A DNA stretch of 64,000 nt from Candidatus Flexifilum affinis (lineage in GTDB: Bacteria; Chloroflexota; Anaerolineae; Aggregatilineales; Phototrophicaceae), in the NCBI GenBank assembly GCA_016713325.1, contig JADJPJ010000006.1, positions 310,001 through 374,000 of the forward strand. The letters run 5' to 3'. Every line of letters begins with the position of its first letter. Position 1 is the first letter of the stretch. Below the pieces are notes generated by a model. It made no database searches. It was not told the origin of the DNA and was given only the letters and a program-made list of their open reading frames with translations. Positions 18,122-25,643 of the stretch are shown piece by piece. The position numbers and the translations under genes were made by a program.

Positions 18122-19158
18122 ATGCCAACCGACCCAAGCACTGACACAGTCTCACTGTTGCGCGCGGCCATCATCGGCACCGGTCAGATCGCGCGGCGCG
18201 GCCATCTGCCGGGCTACGTCCGCGCGGGTGTCCGGCTTGAAGCGCTGTGCAGCCGCCGTGGCGAGGAGCTGAATACGCTCGCGGACGACTTCGGCGTCGA
18301 GCGGCGCTATGGTGACTGGCACGAGATGCTCGAGGACGGCGGCTTCGACGTCGTCAGCATTTGCACACCCCCTGCCCTGCACTGTGAGATGGCCGTGGAA
18401 TGCCTTCAGCGCGGCCTCGCCGTCCTGGTCGAAAAGCCAATGGCCCTGACGCCGGCCGAATGCGATCGCATGATCGCCGCGGCGGAAGAAAGCGGCGCGC
18501 TGCTGGTGATCGCCCACAATCAGCGCTACGTGACCACCCACCAGGCCGCGAAACAGATCCTTCAGTCCGGACGACTGGGAAAACCCTATCTCGCCCATGC
18601 CGTCTTCGGACATGGCGGGCCGGAAAAGTGGAGCCCGCTGCAAGACTGGTATTTCCATCCGGCGCAAGCCGGCCACGGCGTACTCGCCGATCTGGGATCG
18701 CACAAATTCGATCTCCTGTGCTGGCTGCTCGATCAGCAGATTGTCGAGATCGGTGCGTTCGGCCAGACGTTCGAAAAGCCCACAGCGGCGAGCGACACAG
18801 TAGTCTGCACCCTGCGCTTCAGCGGCGGCACGCTGGCGACCGTTCAGGTGAGCTGGGTCTTCCGGCCCGACTGGGAGAATTCGCTGGTGTTGCGCTGCGA
18901 GCGCGGCTCCCTGCACATTCCGACCGACGTGCGGGAGCCGCTGATCCTGGTCGACGCGGATACCAGCACCACCCAGACGATCGAAATCCCCCAGACCCCG
19001 CCGACACTTCCGGTTGGCTGGCGACCGTCGGCGCGTTCTGTGAGGCTGTCGCCGGCCAATGTCCATCTCCGATTCCAGGGACAGAAGGAAGGGCCGTGGT
19101 CACCGCGATCCTGGCGGCCGATGAAGCCCTGAATCAGCACCGGATGGTGACCCTGTGA
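18122..19158 (+). CDS. Gfo/Idh/MocA family oxidoreductase (frameshifted near C-terminus)
   Basis: The N-terminal Rossmann domain (RAAIIGTGQIARRGHLPGYV) and the signature EKPMALTPAECDRMIAAAEE are clear, as is the substrate domain with GVLADLGSHKFDLLCWLLDQ. These enzymes oxidise or epimerise sugars and cyclitols with NAD(P). In the annotated frame the end (from about residue 302) turns into an arginine/proline-rich nonsense tail, while the neighbouring frame reads GWLATVGAFCEAVAGQ...PIPGTEGRAVV, the normal family C-terminus, ending at 19158. One extra G at 19012-19013 joins them (TLPGWLATVG) and gives 345 residues. It follows the LacI gene and precedes the GH1 gene. Confidence 0.82.
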
Positions 19159-19233
19159 TGTGTGTGCCGGTCCAACCCCTGATTGTTCTTCAGTGCCGGC
19201 CGCCTGCGCCGGTCTATCCACAAGGCAAATGAC

Positions 19234-20565
19234 ATGACCAAAGCATTTCCGCAAGGTTTCTACTGGGGGACGGCGACCGCATCCTTCCAGATTGAAGGGG
19301 CAACGCGCGAAGACGGACGCGGAGAGTCGATCTGGGATCGTTTTGCAGCCACGCCCGGCAAGATCCTGACCGGGGAAACCGGCGACCCGGCCTGCGAGTC
19401 CTACCACCGCTACCCTGAAGACATCGCACTGATGCAGCAGCTCGGCCTGAATGCCTACCGCTTCTCCGTCGCCTGGCCCCGCGTGATCCCTGACGGCGCC
19501 GGCGCGGTCAATCCCAAAGGGCTGGACTACTACAGCCGGGTGGTCGATGCACTGCTGGAGACCGGGATCACGCCGTTCGTGACCCTCTACCACTGGGATC
19601 TGCCGCAGGCGCTGCAAGACCGGGGCGGGTGGGCAAACCGCGCCACCATCGACGCCTATCTGCGCTACAGCGAGATCGTCGTCAGGCGCCTGGGTGACCG
19701 CGTCAAGCACTGGATGACGCACAATGAGCCTTGGTGCATTTCGATCCTCAGCCACGGCATTGGCGAGCACGCGCCGGGCTTGCGCGACATGAAGATCGCG
19801 CTCCAGGTAGCCCACAACCTTCTGGTCTCCCATGGCAAGGTCGTGCCGATCATCCGCCAGAATGTCCCGGACGCACAGGTGGGCATCGTCCTCAACTTCA
19901 ACCCAGCCTACCCGGCGACCGACACGGATGCGGACCGTGCAAGAGCTCAGTTGGAGCACGCCCGGTTCAACCTGTGGTTCGTCGACCCGGTGGCCGGCAA
20001 AGGCTATCCGCAGGATGCCTGGAACTCCTATGGCCCGCTGGTGCCGGACATCGCCCCCGGTGATATGGAAGCCATCCCCGCGCCGCTCGACTTCCTGGGC
20101 GTCAATTTCTACTCGCGCGCCATCGTGCACGATCCTTCGGGCGGCATTGGCAAGATCATCAACAAGCGCAACCCGGTCAACATGATGGGTCGCGGTTGGG
20201 AGAACTGGCCCCAGGCGCTGGCCGAACTCCTGACCTGGCTGAACAAGGACTATGCTTTCCCCAGCCTGTTGGTCACCGAGAACGGCGCAACCTTCGACGA
20301 TGTGGTGTGGGAAGATCGCGTTCACGATCTGGCCCGCATCGAATACCTGCACGATCACATCAGCGTGCTGCCGGGGCTGATCGACCAGGGTATCCCGCTG
20401 AAGGGCTACTTCTGCTGGAGCCTGATGGACAATTTCGAATGGGCAACCGGCACGCGCGATCGCTTTGGCCTGATCTACACCGACTTCGCCACCCAGCGGC
20501 GCATCATCAAGGACAGCGGCTACTGGTACGCGAAGGTAGCCGGGGCCAACGCCGTGCTGGATTAG
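19234..20565 (+). CDS. Beta-glucosidase, glycoside hydrolase family 1
   Basis: A 443-residue (beta/alpha)8 enzyme. ATG 19234 is chosen because the homologous start is F-P-x-G-F-Y-W-G-T-A-T; the reading upstream is not family-like. Acid/base Glu165 lies in THNEPW and nucleophile Glu349 in VTENGA; SFQIEGA and CWSLMDNFEWATG complete the sugar-binding site. It has no signal peptide, so it hydrolyses imported beta-glucosides (for example cellobiose-type sugars) in the cytoplasm. It fits the ABC sugar transporter and the LacI regulator upstream. Gene symbol left empty because bglA/bglB naming is not decisive. Confidence 0.95.
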   Translation: MTKAFPQGFYWGTATASFQIEGATREDGRGESIWDRFAATPGKILTGETGDPACESYHRYPEDIALMQQLGLNAYRFSVAWPRVIPDGAGAVNPKGLDYYSRVVDALLETGITPFVTLYHWDLPQALQDRGGWANRATIDAYLRYSEIVVRRLGDRVKHWMTHNEPWCISILSHGIGEHAPGLRDMKIALQVAHNLLVSHGKVVPIIRQNVPDAQVGIVLNFNPAYPATDTDADRARAQLEHARFNLWFVDPVAGKGYPQDAWNSYGPLVPDIAPGDMEAIPAPLDFLGVNFYSRAIVHDPSGGIGKIINKRNPVNMMGRGWENWPQALAELLTWLNKDYAFPSLLVTENGATFDDVVWEDRVHDLARIEYLHDHISVLPGLIDQGIPLKGYFCWSLMDNFEWATGTRDRFGLIYTDFATQRRIIKDSGYWYAKVAGANAVLD

Positions 20566-20659
20566 CCCCACACGATGTCGTGGATGACACGCAGAGGGGG
20601 CTGGGGGTTGTACCAGCCTCAGAAAACAGACCAGTCTTCATCTTAAGGAGAGTTTTACC

Positions 20660-21616
20660 GTGCCCGTGACAGGCATTGAAAAGAAGATCATCTCGCAGGT
20701 GTGCATCATCGTCCGCGATGTCGAGGCCAGCACCGCCCGCTATGCCGAAATCCTCGGCATCGACATGTCGGCCAACTTTCAGACGACGCGGCTGCACGAT
20801 CACACGCACGCCACCTACTATGGCAAGCCGACAGACGCCCGCGCCAGCCTGACCTCGATCGACATCGGCAATCTTCAGTTCGAGCTGCTCCAGCCGCTGG
20901 AGCAGATGAGCAGTTGGCGCGACTTCCTCGATCTGCATGGCGAAGGCATTCACCACATCGCCTTCTTCGTGCCGAAGACGGACGTTCCGGCACGGTCCTT
21001 TGAACAGGCGGGCTACGTCATCACGCAGCAGGGGCTGTTCACCGGTCAGACCGGCATGTACACCTACCTCGATACCGACAGGGATCTGGGCGTGGTGATC
21101 GAGCTGTTGGAACACTTTGCCGGCAGCCCCGTGCTGAATGGCCCGCCTTTCCCGGCGGACAAAGGCCTGGGCACCGACATTGTGTGTCAGGTCGGCATCA
21201 TCGTGCGAGATATTGAGCGTACGGCCCGCCGCTACAGCGACCTGCTCGGCATGCCCATGCCACCGTTGATCACCACGGCAGGCTACGACATCACCAAGAC
21301 CCTGTACAAAGGCGAGCCCAGTGATGCGACCGCCCAACTGGCATTCTTCGACTTCGGCCAGGTGCAGATTGAGCTGATTCAGCCGGATGAAAAGCCGAGT
21401 ATCTGGCGTGACTGGCTGGAGGCCAACGGCGAAGGCGCGCACCACATCGCCTTCCGCGTCCAGAACACCCAGCGCGCGGTCGATCATCTCGCCAAGTTCG
21501 GCATCACGGTGACACAGCAGGGCCTGTACTCCGACGGCAGCGGAGTGTACACCTATCTGGACAGCCAGCAGCAACTGGGCACAACGCTGGAACTTCTGGA
21601 AGACTTCCCCCGCTAG
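20660..21616 (+). CDS. Double VOC-domain protein (glyoxalase/dioxygenase superfamily)
   Basis: A 318-residue protein made of two VOC units, each opening with a similar stretch (SQVCIIVRDVEASTARYAEI near residue 14 and CQVGIIVRDIERTARRYSDL near 175) and each containing EGIHHIAFFV or EGAHHIAFRV and a C-terminal YLDT/YLDS plus VIELLE/TLELLE. His and Glu in these motifs are the usual metal ligands. The start is GTG 20660 after AAGGAGAG. VOC enzymes include glyoxalases, epimerases and ring-cleaving dioxygenases; the reaction here is unknown. Position in the sugar cluster suggests a sugar or methylmalonyl-like metabolite. A terminator follows. Confidence 0.85.
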   Translation: MPVTGIEKKIISQVCIIVRDVEASTARYAEILGIDMSANFQTTRLHDHTHATYYGKPTDARASLTSIDIGNLQFELLQPLEQMSSWRDFLDLHGEGIHHIAFFVPKTDVPARSFEQAGYVITQQGLFTGQTGMYTYLDTDRDLGVVIELLEHFAGSPVLNGPPFPADKGLGTDIVCQVGIIVRDIERTARRYSDLLGMPMPPLITTAGYDITKTLYKGEPSDATAQLAFFDFGQVQIELIQPDEKPSIWRDWLEANGEGAHHIAFRVQNTQRAVDHLAKFGITVTQQGLYSDGSGVYTYLDSQQQLGTTLELLEDFPR

Positions 21617-21622
21617 ACGGGA

Positions 21623-21661
21623 GCGGCGGACGGTCGCGCGACGGCTGTCCGCCCGCTTTTT
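21623..21661 (+). terminator. Rho-independent terminator after VOC gene
   Basis: GCGGCGGAC (21623-21631) pairs with GTCCGCCCGC (21647-21656), with one bulged base, and is followed by TTTTT (21657-21661). It lies 7 bp after the VOC stop and separates it from the next gene. Confidence 0.75.
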
Positions 21662-21694
21662 CCCGAGAGGCCTGGAGTGAAAGGATCACATAGG

Positions 21695-23014
21695 ATGACC
21701 AGAGCCCGCCTTGTTCCCGTGTACTTCCCCGGACGCGACGCCGATTTTGATGTGCAGGTGGCGGCGCTGCGCGATCTTCTGTCGGCCGAAGCCGAGATCC
21801 TGGATCCGGTGGCGCTGGGGCAGCCCCTTGGCGACGCGGACGCCGCGCTGTTCCCCCAGGTCCTCGGCGACGCCTACCGGATGGTCGACGCGATTCGCGC
21901 CATTGACGTCCCTCGCCTGTTCGTGACCTCGCGCTACGGCACCATGTCGATGTGGGACTGGGAAATCGGCAGCTATCTGCGCGCGGAAGGGATCGAGACC
22001 GTGTCGCCCTACAGCCTGGATCAGACGCGCAAGATCTGCCGTGCACTGGTCGTCAAGCGCGACCTGCGCGAGAGCAAGTTCCTGGTGTTCCAGGACAACC
22101 CCGGCGAAGGCTTCCAGCCGGAGATCTTCAAGCGCTTCTACTGGTGGGAAGACGAATGCACACAGCGGATGTTTGCCAAATTCGGCATCACCATCGTCAG
22201 GAAGAGCTTCGAGGAAATGGCGGCCCAGGCCAGGGCTATTCCCGATTCCGATGTCGAGCCCATCTGGCAGGACTGGCAGGGACGCCTGAACCTCGCCGTT
22301 TCAGAACGCGCCCGCAACAGCGCTCTCAAGATCTATCTTCAAGTGCGGCGTGAGCTGGACGCCGACCCATCCATTCGCGGCGTGGGGATCAACTGCCTCA
22401 ACGAATCGCACTTTTCGGATACCACGCCCTGCCTGGCCTGGAACATGCTCTACGAGGAACGCCGACTGATCTGGGGCTGCGAGGCCGACACCGTCTCGAT
22501 GCTGACCAAGTACCTCCTGCATCATTCGCTCGGCGTGCCGATCATGATGACCAACCTATACCCCTTCCTGATGGGTCAGGCCGCGCTCAGTCACGAACGC
22601 ATCCCTGACTTCCCGCAGGTCGATCGGCCTGAGGACCACGTCCTGGTCGCTCACTGCGGCTACCTGGGCGTCGTGCCCCAGTCGTTTGCCACCGAGTGGA
22701 CGCTGCGCGACAAGGTGCTGCGCATCGTCGACGCCAACGCCAGCGCCATCGACGCGCGCCTTCCGGAAGGCGACATGACTCTGGCCAAGCTGCACCCGGA
22801 CTTCGATCACATCACCGTCCTGGAAGGCTCGCTGACCGGATACGCGCAGTATCCGGGGTCCGACTGTCTGAATGGCGCGATCCTGCGCGTGGCGGACGGC
22901 CATCGGCTCATGCAGAATGTCTCGTCCCATCACTATCTGCTGATGACCGGCCACAATCTGGTTGACATTCAGATGGTCAGCAAGGTATTGGGTCTGCAAG
23001 TCGAAGTGCAGTAA
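21695..23014 (+). CDS. L-fucose/L-arabinose isomerase-like protein
   Basis: A 439-residue protein starting at ATG 21695 (GTG 21677 is a weaker option). The middle segment INCLNESHFSDTTPCLAWNM then GCEADTVSMLTKYLLHHSLG, followed by LVAHCGYLGVVPQS and a C-terminal beta-barrel (GDMTLAKLHPDFDHITVLEG), resembles the FucI/AraA fold, where the Glu/Asp of the GCE-D motif and a His bind Mn. Family enzymes interconvert aldoses and ketoses. It is shorter than FucI (about 590 residues) and belongs to a looser FucI-like group. It is the last gene of the sugar region and may act on the product released by the cluster. Confidence 0.7.
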   Translation: MTRARLVPVYFPGRDADFDVQVAALRDLLSAEAEILDPVALGQPLGDADAALFPQVLGDAYRMVDAIRAIDVPRLFVTSRYGTMSMWDWEIGSYLRAEGIETVSPYSLDQTRKICRALVVKRDLRESKFLVFQDNPGEGFQPEIFKRFYWWEDECTQRMFAKFGITIVRKSFEEMAAQARAIPDSDVEPIWQDWQGRLNLAVSERARNSALKIYLQVRRELDADPSIRGVGINCLNESHFSDTTPCLAWNMLYEERRLIWGCEADTVSMLTKYLLHHSLGVPIMMTNLYPFLMGQAALSHERIPDFPQVDRPEDHVLVAHCGYLGVVPQSFATEWTLRDKVLRIVDANASAIDARLPEGDMTLAKLHPDFDHITVLEGSLTGYAQYPGSDCLNGAILRVADGHRLMQNVSSHHYLLMTGHNLVDIQMVSKVLGLQVEVQ

Positions 23015-23044
23015 GGCACGACAGCGCGCTGCTGGCCGGCATCC

Positions 23045-24241
23045 CTACTTCAGGATCAATTGGGTCGCCGCCAGTGTCAGTACTTCCAGCAGCAGCCGCG
23101 GATGACCGATGAGCAGCGCGGTGAGCAGTTCGGTATGCGACATGCGCTCAATCGGCAGCACGGATGCCTTGCAGATCAGGTCGGCAAGCACATTCGGGGG
23201 GAGATCGGTCAGGATCTTGCGAATGCGAAGCAGCGCCCCATGCTGCTGGGCGAACTGCCGGGACCACAGCCGTTCGTATTCGCTCAACCGAGCCGCGGAG
23301 ACATCCCCGGCGGCAAGAGCCGGCACGGCGACCTGCATTGCCAGGTCCGCGCCAATCATTCCCAGATTGATCCCGCCCGCGGTCAGAGGATCGGCCTGAT
23401 GGGCCGCATCGCCCACAACCATCAGACCATCCCCCACCATGCGCTTAAGCGCCCCGGTGATGGGAATACCGCCTGTCACGACCGAAAGCTGGCTGGCATC
23501 CGGGAAATGTCGGCTTACAAACTGATCGAGGTATTCCTGCGGGCTGGCCGTCTTCGCGACTTTTCCCGCCGTCATGGCGATGCCGACGTTGGCTCGGTGT
23601 TTGCCCTTGGGGAAGACCCAGGCATAGCCGCCGGGGGCCAGCTCCGGGCCGAGGTGATATTCACAAACTCGCGCGCTGAAGCGTAAGTCGATGCCGCCGA
23701 GCAGATACTGCGCACAGGTGTAGTAATCGTTGAGTGGCGGAACAGTATTGAGCCCCGCCCAGCGCGCCACCTGACTTTCGGTGCCATCGGCTGCCACGAC
23801 CAGGCGAGCAACCACCGAGTGTTCATGCCCAAAGTGCAGGACCTTGACGCCCGCCACAGCACCCTCATTGAGGATGAGGCCGGTCGCCGCCACGCCAGTG
23901 ACGACATCCGCGCCCGCTTCCATGGCAAGGCACGCCAGCTCGAAATCGAACACCTTGCGATTGACGACAGCCGTGGGCTCGGTCGCGGGCACGACGACCG
24001 CATCGCCAAGGGCGTTGACGATGGCGAACGAGTCGACCTCGGCGTCCACCCAGCACGGCTCCACCGTGATGTAGGGCATTGTGGACGGTATGCCAATCGC
24101 CTCCGCGCAGCGCACCGGCGCACCAATCTCCCGACGCTTCTCGATCAGCAGCACTCGCAGGCCGGCCAGCGCCGCCCGCCGCGCCGCTACGGAACCCGCC
24201 GGGCCAGCCCCGACGACAATCACGTCATAGTCGGTTTTCAT
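23045..24241 (-). CDS. Geranylgeranyl reductase family FAD-dependent oxidoreductase
   Basis: A 398-residue flavoprotein. ATG 24241 precedes the FAD-binding motif YDVIVVGAGPAGSVAARRAA; the following REIGAPVRCAEAIG is the signature of the GGR/ChlP group. A second FAD motif GDAAHQADPLTAGGINLGMI lies near residue 285. Members saturate isoprenoid double bonds in (bacterio)chlorophyll, menaquinone, dolichol or archaeal lipid chains. The ferredoxin gene 4 bp upstream would supply electrons, as in the Methanosarcina pair. No pigment genes are nearby, so a quinone or polyprenol substrate is more likely (inference). Confidence 0.88.
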   Translation of the reverse strand: MKTDYDVIVVGAGPAGSVAARRAALAGLRVLLIEKRREIGAPVRCAEAIGIPSTMPYITVEPCWVDAEVDSFAIVNALGDAVVVPATEPTAVVNRKVFDFELACLAMEAGADVVTGVAATGLILNEGAVAGVKVLHFGHEHSVVARLVVAADGTESQVARWAGLNTVPPLNDYYTCAQYLLGGIDLRFSARVCEYHLGPELAPGGYAWVFPKGKHRANVGIAMTAGKVAKTASPQEYLDQFVSRHFPDASQLSVVTGGIPITGALKRMVGDGLMVVGDAAHQADPLTAGGINLGMIGADLAMQVAVPALAAGDVSAARLSEYERLWSRQFAQQHGALLRIRKILTDLPPNVLADLICKASVLPIERMSHTELLTALLIGHPRLLLEVLTLAATQLILK

Positions 24242-24245
24242 GCGG

Positions 24246-24509
24246 TTACGTCTTTGGAATGAGCGACAGCGCCTGCACCGGACAGGCCGGGATGCACCGT
24301 TCACAGGAGGTACAGATCGCCTGGTCGACCGTCAGGTTCAGGCTTTTCAGGAAGAGAGCATCCGGAGGGCACACGGCGACACAGGCGCCACAGGAGCAGC
24401 ACCGATCATAGTCAATTTGAAGCTGCCGCGTGATTGACGGATGTACAGCAGGATCCTGGTTGCCATTCTTGCGTACACCGAGTCGCGTGCTGAATACAGT
24501 CCCAGCCAT
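24246..24509 (-). CDS. 2[4Fe-4S] ferredoxin
   Basis: An 87-residue protein. ATG 24509 is chosen; a longer reading from 24581 adds an arginine-rich stretch with no homology. Two cluster motifs are complete: CCSCGACVAVCPPDAL and CTSCERCIPACPVQAL. The N-terminal 35 residues are not part of the classical fold. It lies directly before the GGR-type flavoprotein and is probably its electron donor. Confidence 0.88.
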   Translation of the reverse strand: MAGTVFSTRLGVRKNGNQDPAVHPSITRQLQIDYDRCCSCGACVAVCPPDALFLKSLNLTVDQAICTSCERCIPACPVQALSLIPKT

Positions 24510-24858
24510 TGGTTCCGGCCCCCGTTCGCATGAGGTTCTGCACAAGCCTCGACCAGCGGAGCGGGCAACTGTGGTTCGCAAAGACGGACCGCAGCATATG
24601 AGCCTGCTTCGCTTCGGGCTGCGCTGGTCTGCCTCTATAATTTATCACAAACTCAGAATTGCGGGCAATTCCATTCGCGGCTTGTTCGCCGCCCAAACCG
24701 CCCTGTGGAGTGACCATCTGAACATCCGACTTCACTTATGGCATGATGTGGGCGACTCAGCAGTAGAAACATCGAGCTACCGGCCTTCTATACCGGGAGG
24801 CGGCCGGGTATAGTTGGCCCGTCACAGTTACGCCAAGGTCCAGAAGCCGTCGGATGCC
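24510..24858. other. Divergent intergenic region, 349 bp
   Basis: It separates the ferredoxin operon (minus) from an unknown gene (plus). A TATAAT lies at 24636-24641 on the plus strand but no good -35 is found at the right distance. An imperfect inverted repeat with TATACCGG and CCGGGTATA lies around 24790-24813. No gene is seen. Confidence 0.4.
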
Positions 24859-25557
24859 ATGCCCAGTCGAATCGGAACGCTTGCCGAAAAGTCGCTGCAC
24901 GCGGCGCTGAAAGATTGGTACGCCCGGCCGGGCGACCTGCTGGAATGCCGCGTCGAAGGCTATTTCATCGATATCCTGCGCCCTTCCCCGGACCCCGAGA
25001 CGCCGCCGCGCTGCATCGAAATTCAGACGCGCCACCTGGGCGCCATGAAGCCAAAGCTGTCGGCCCTGCTCGACCGCTATCCGATCCAGGTCGTGCACCC
25101 CATTTCCTATGAGCGACACATCATCCGCATCGATGCAGACGGCGAAATTCGCAGCCGGCGCAAGTCACCAAAGCGAGGCACGATGTACCACCTCTTCCCG
25201 GAACTGGTCAGCCTGCCGGTTCTGCTGAGTCACCCCAATCTGACGCTGGAAGTCGCGCTGATCCGGGACGAAGAGGTGTGGGTCGATGACGGCAAAGGGA
25301 GCTGGCGGCGCAAACGCTGGAGCATCCACGACCGGCGTCTGCTGGAGGTCAAAGAGACGCGGTTGCTGACTGCTATATCCGACTATGCCGCTCTGCTGCC
25401 CACCACCCTGCCAGATCAGTTCGACAGCCAGGAGCTCGCGAAGGCCATCGGCCAGCCGCGCCCGCTGGCCCAGAAGATGGCCTACTGCCTGCGCGAAATG
25501 GGCATCCTTCAGATCGCCAGCAAGCGCGGTCGATCGCACCTCTACAGCCGGACATAG
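24859..25557 (+). CDS. Unknown protein with nuclease-fold-like N-terminus and winged-helix-like C-terminus
   Basis: A 232-residue cytoplasmic protein from ATG 24859 (TTG 24814 would add 15 residues). The order LHAALKDWY, then VEGYFIDILRP, then CIEIQTRHLGAMKPKL resembles the Glu ... Asp ... Glu-x-Gln pattern of restriction-endonuclease-like (PD-(D/E)xK) folds, in which Gln can replace the Lys. The C-terminal part (DSQELAKAIGQPRPLAQKMA, then LREMGILQIASKRGRSHLYS) looks like a winged helix. No defence or mobile genes flank it. Function unknown; fold assignment is an inference. Confidence 0.6.
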   Translation: MPSRIGTLAEKSLHAALKDWYARPGDLLECRVEGYFIDILRPSPDPETPPRCIEIQTRHLGAMKPKLSALLDRYPIQVVHPISYERHIIRIDADGEIRSRRKSPKRGTMYHLFPELVSLPVLLSHPNLTLEVALIRDEEVWVDDGKGSWRRKRWSIHDRRLLEVKETRLLTAISDYAALLPTTLPDQFDSQELAKAIGQPRPLAQKMAYCLREMGILQIASKRGRSHLYSRT

Positions 25558-25643
25558 CACTAATTACCTGAACCATCTCAATACGCGGATCTCTATAATC
25601 AGAGCATGCGTACACTTCGCTCGCCGCTAAGAAGGATGGCTTC

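Noticed and set aside
18844..20571. Long minus-strand open frame (575 codons) opposite the dehydrogenase and GH1 genes
   Set aside because: It is the antisense shadow of two clearly homologous genes in GC-rich DNA; the translated product has no family-like motif.
24636..24641. TATAAT as promoter of the 24859 gene
   Set aside because: No acceptable -35 element lies 16-18 bp before it, and it is more than 200 bp from the start.
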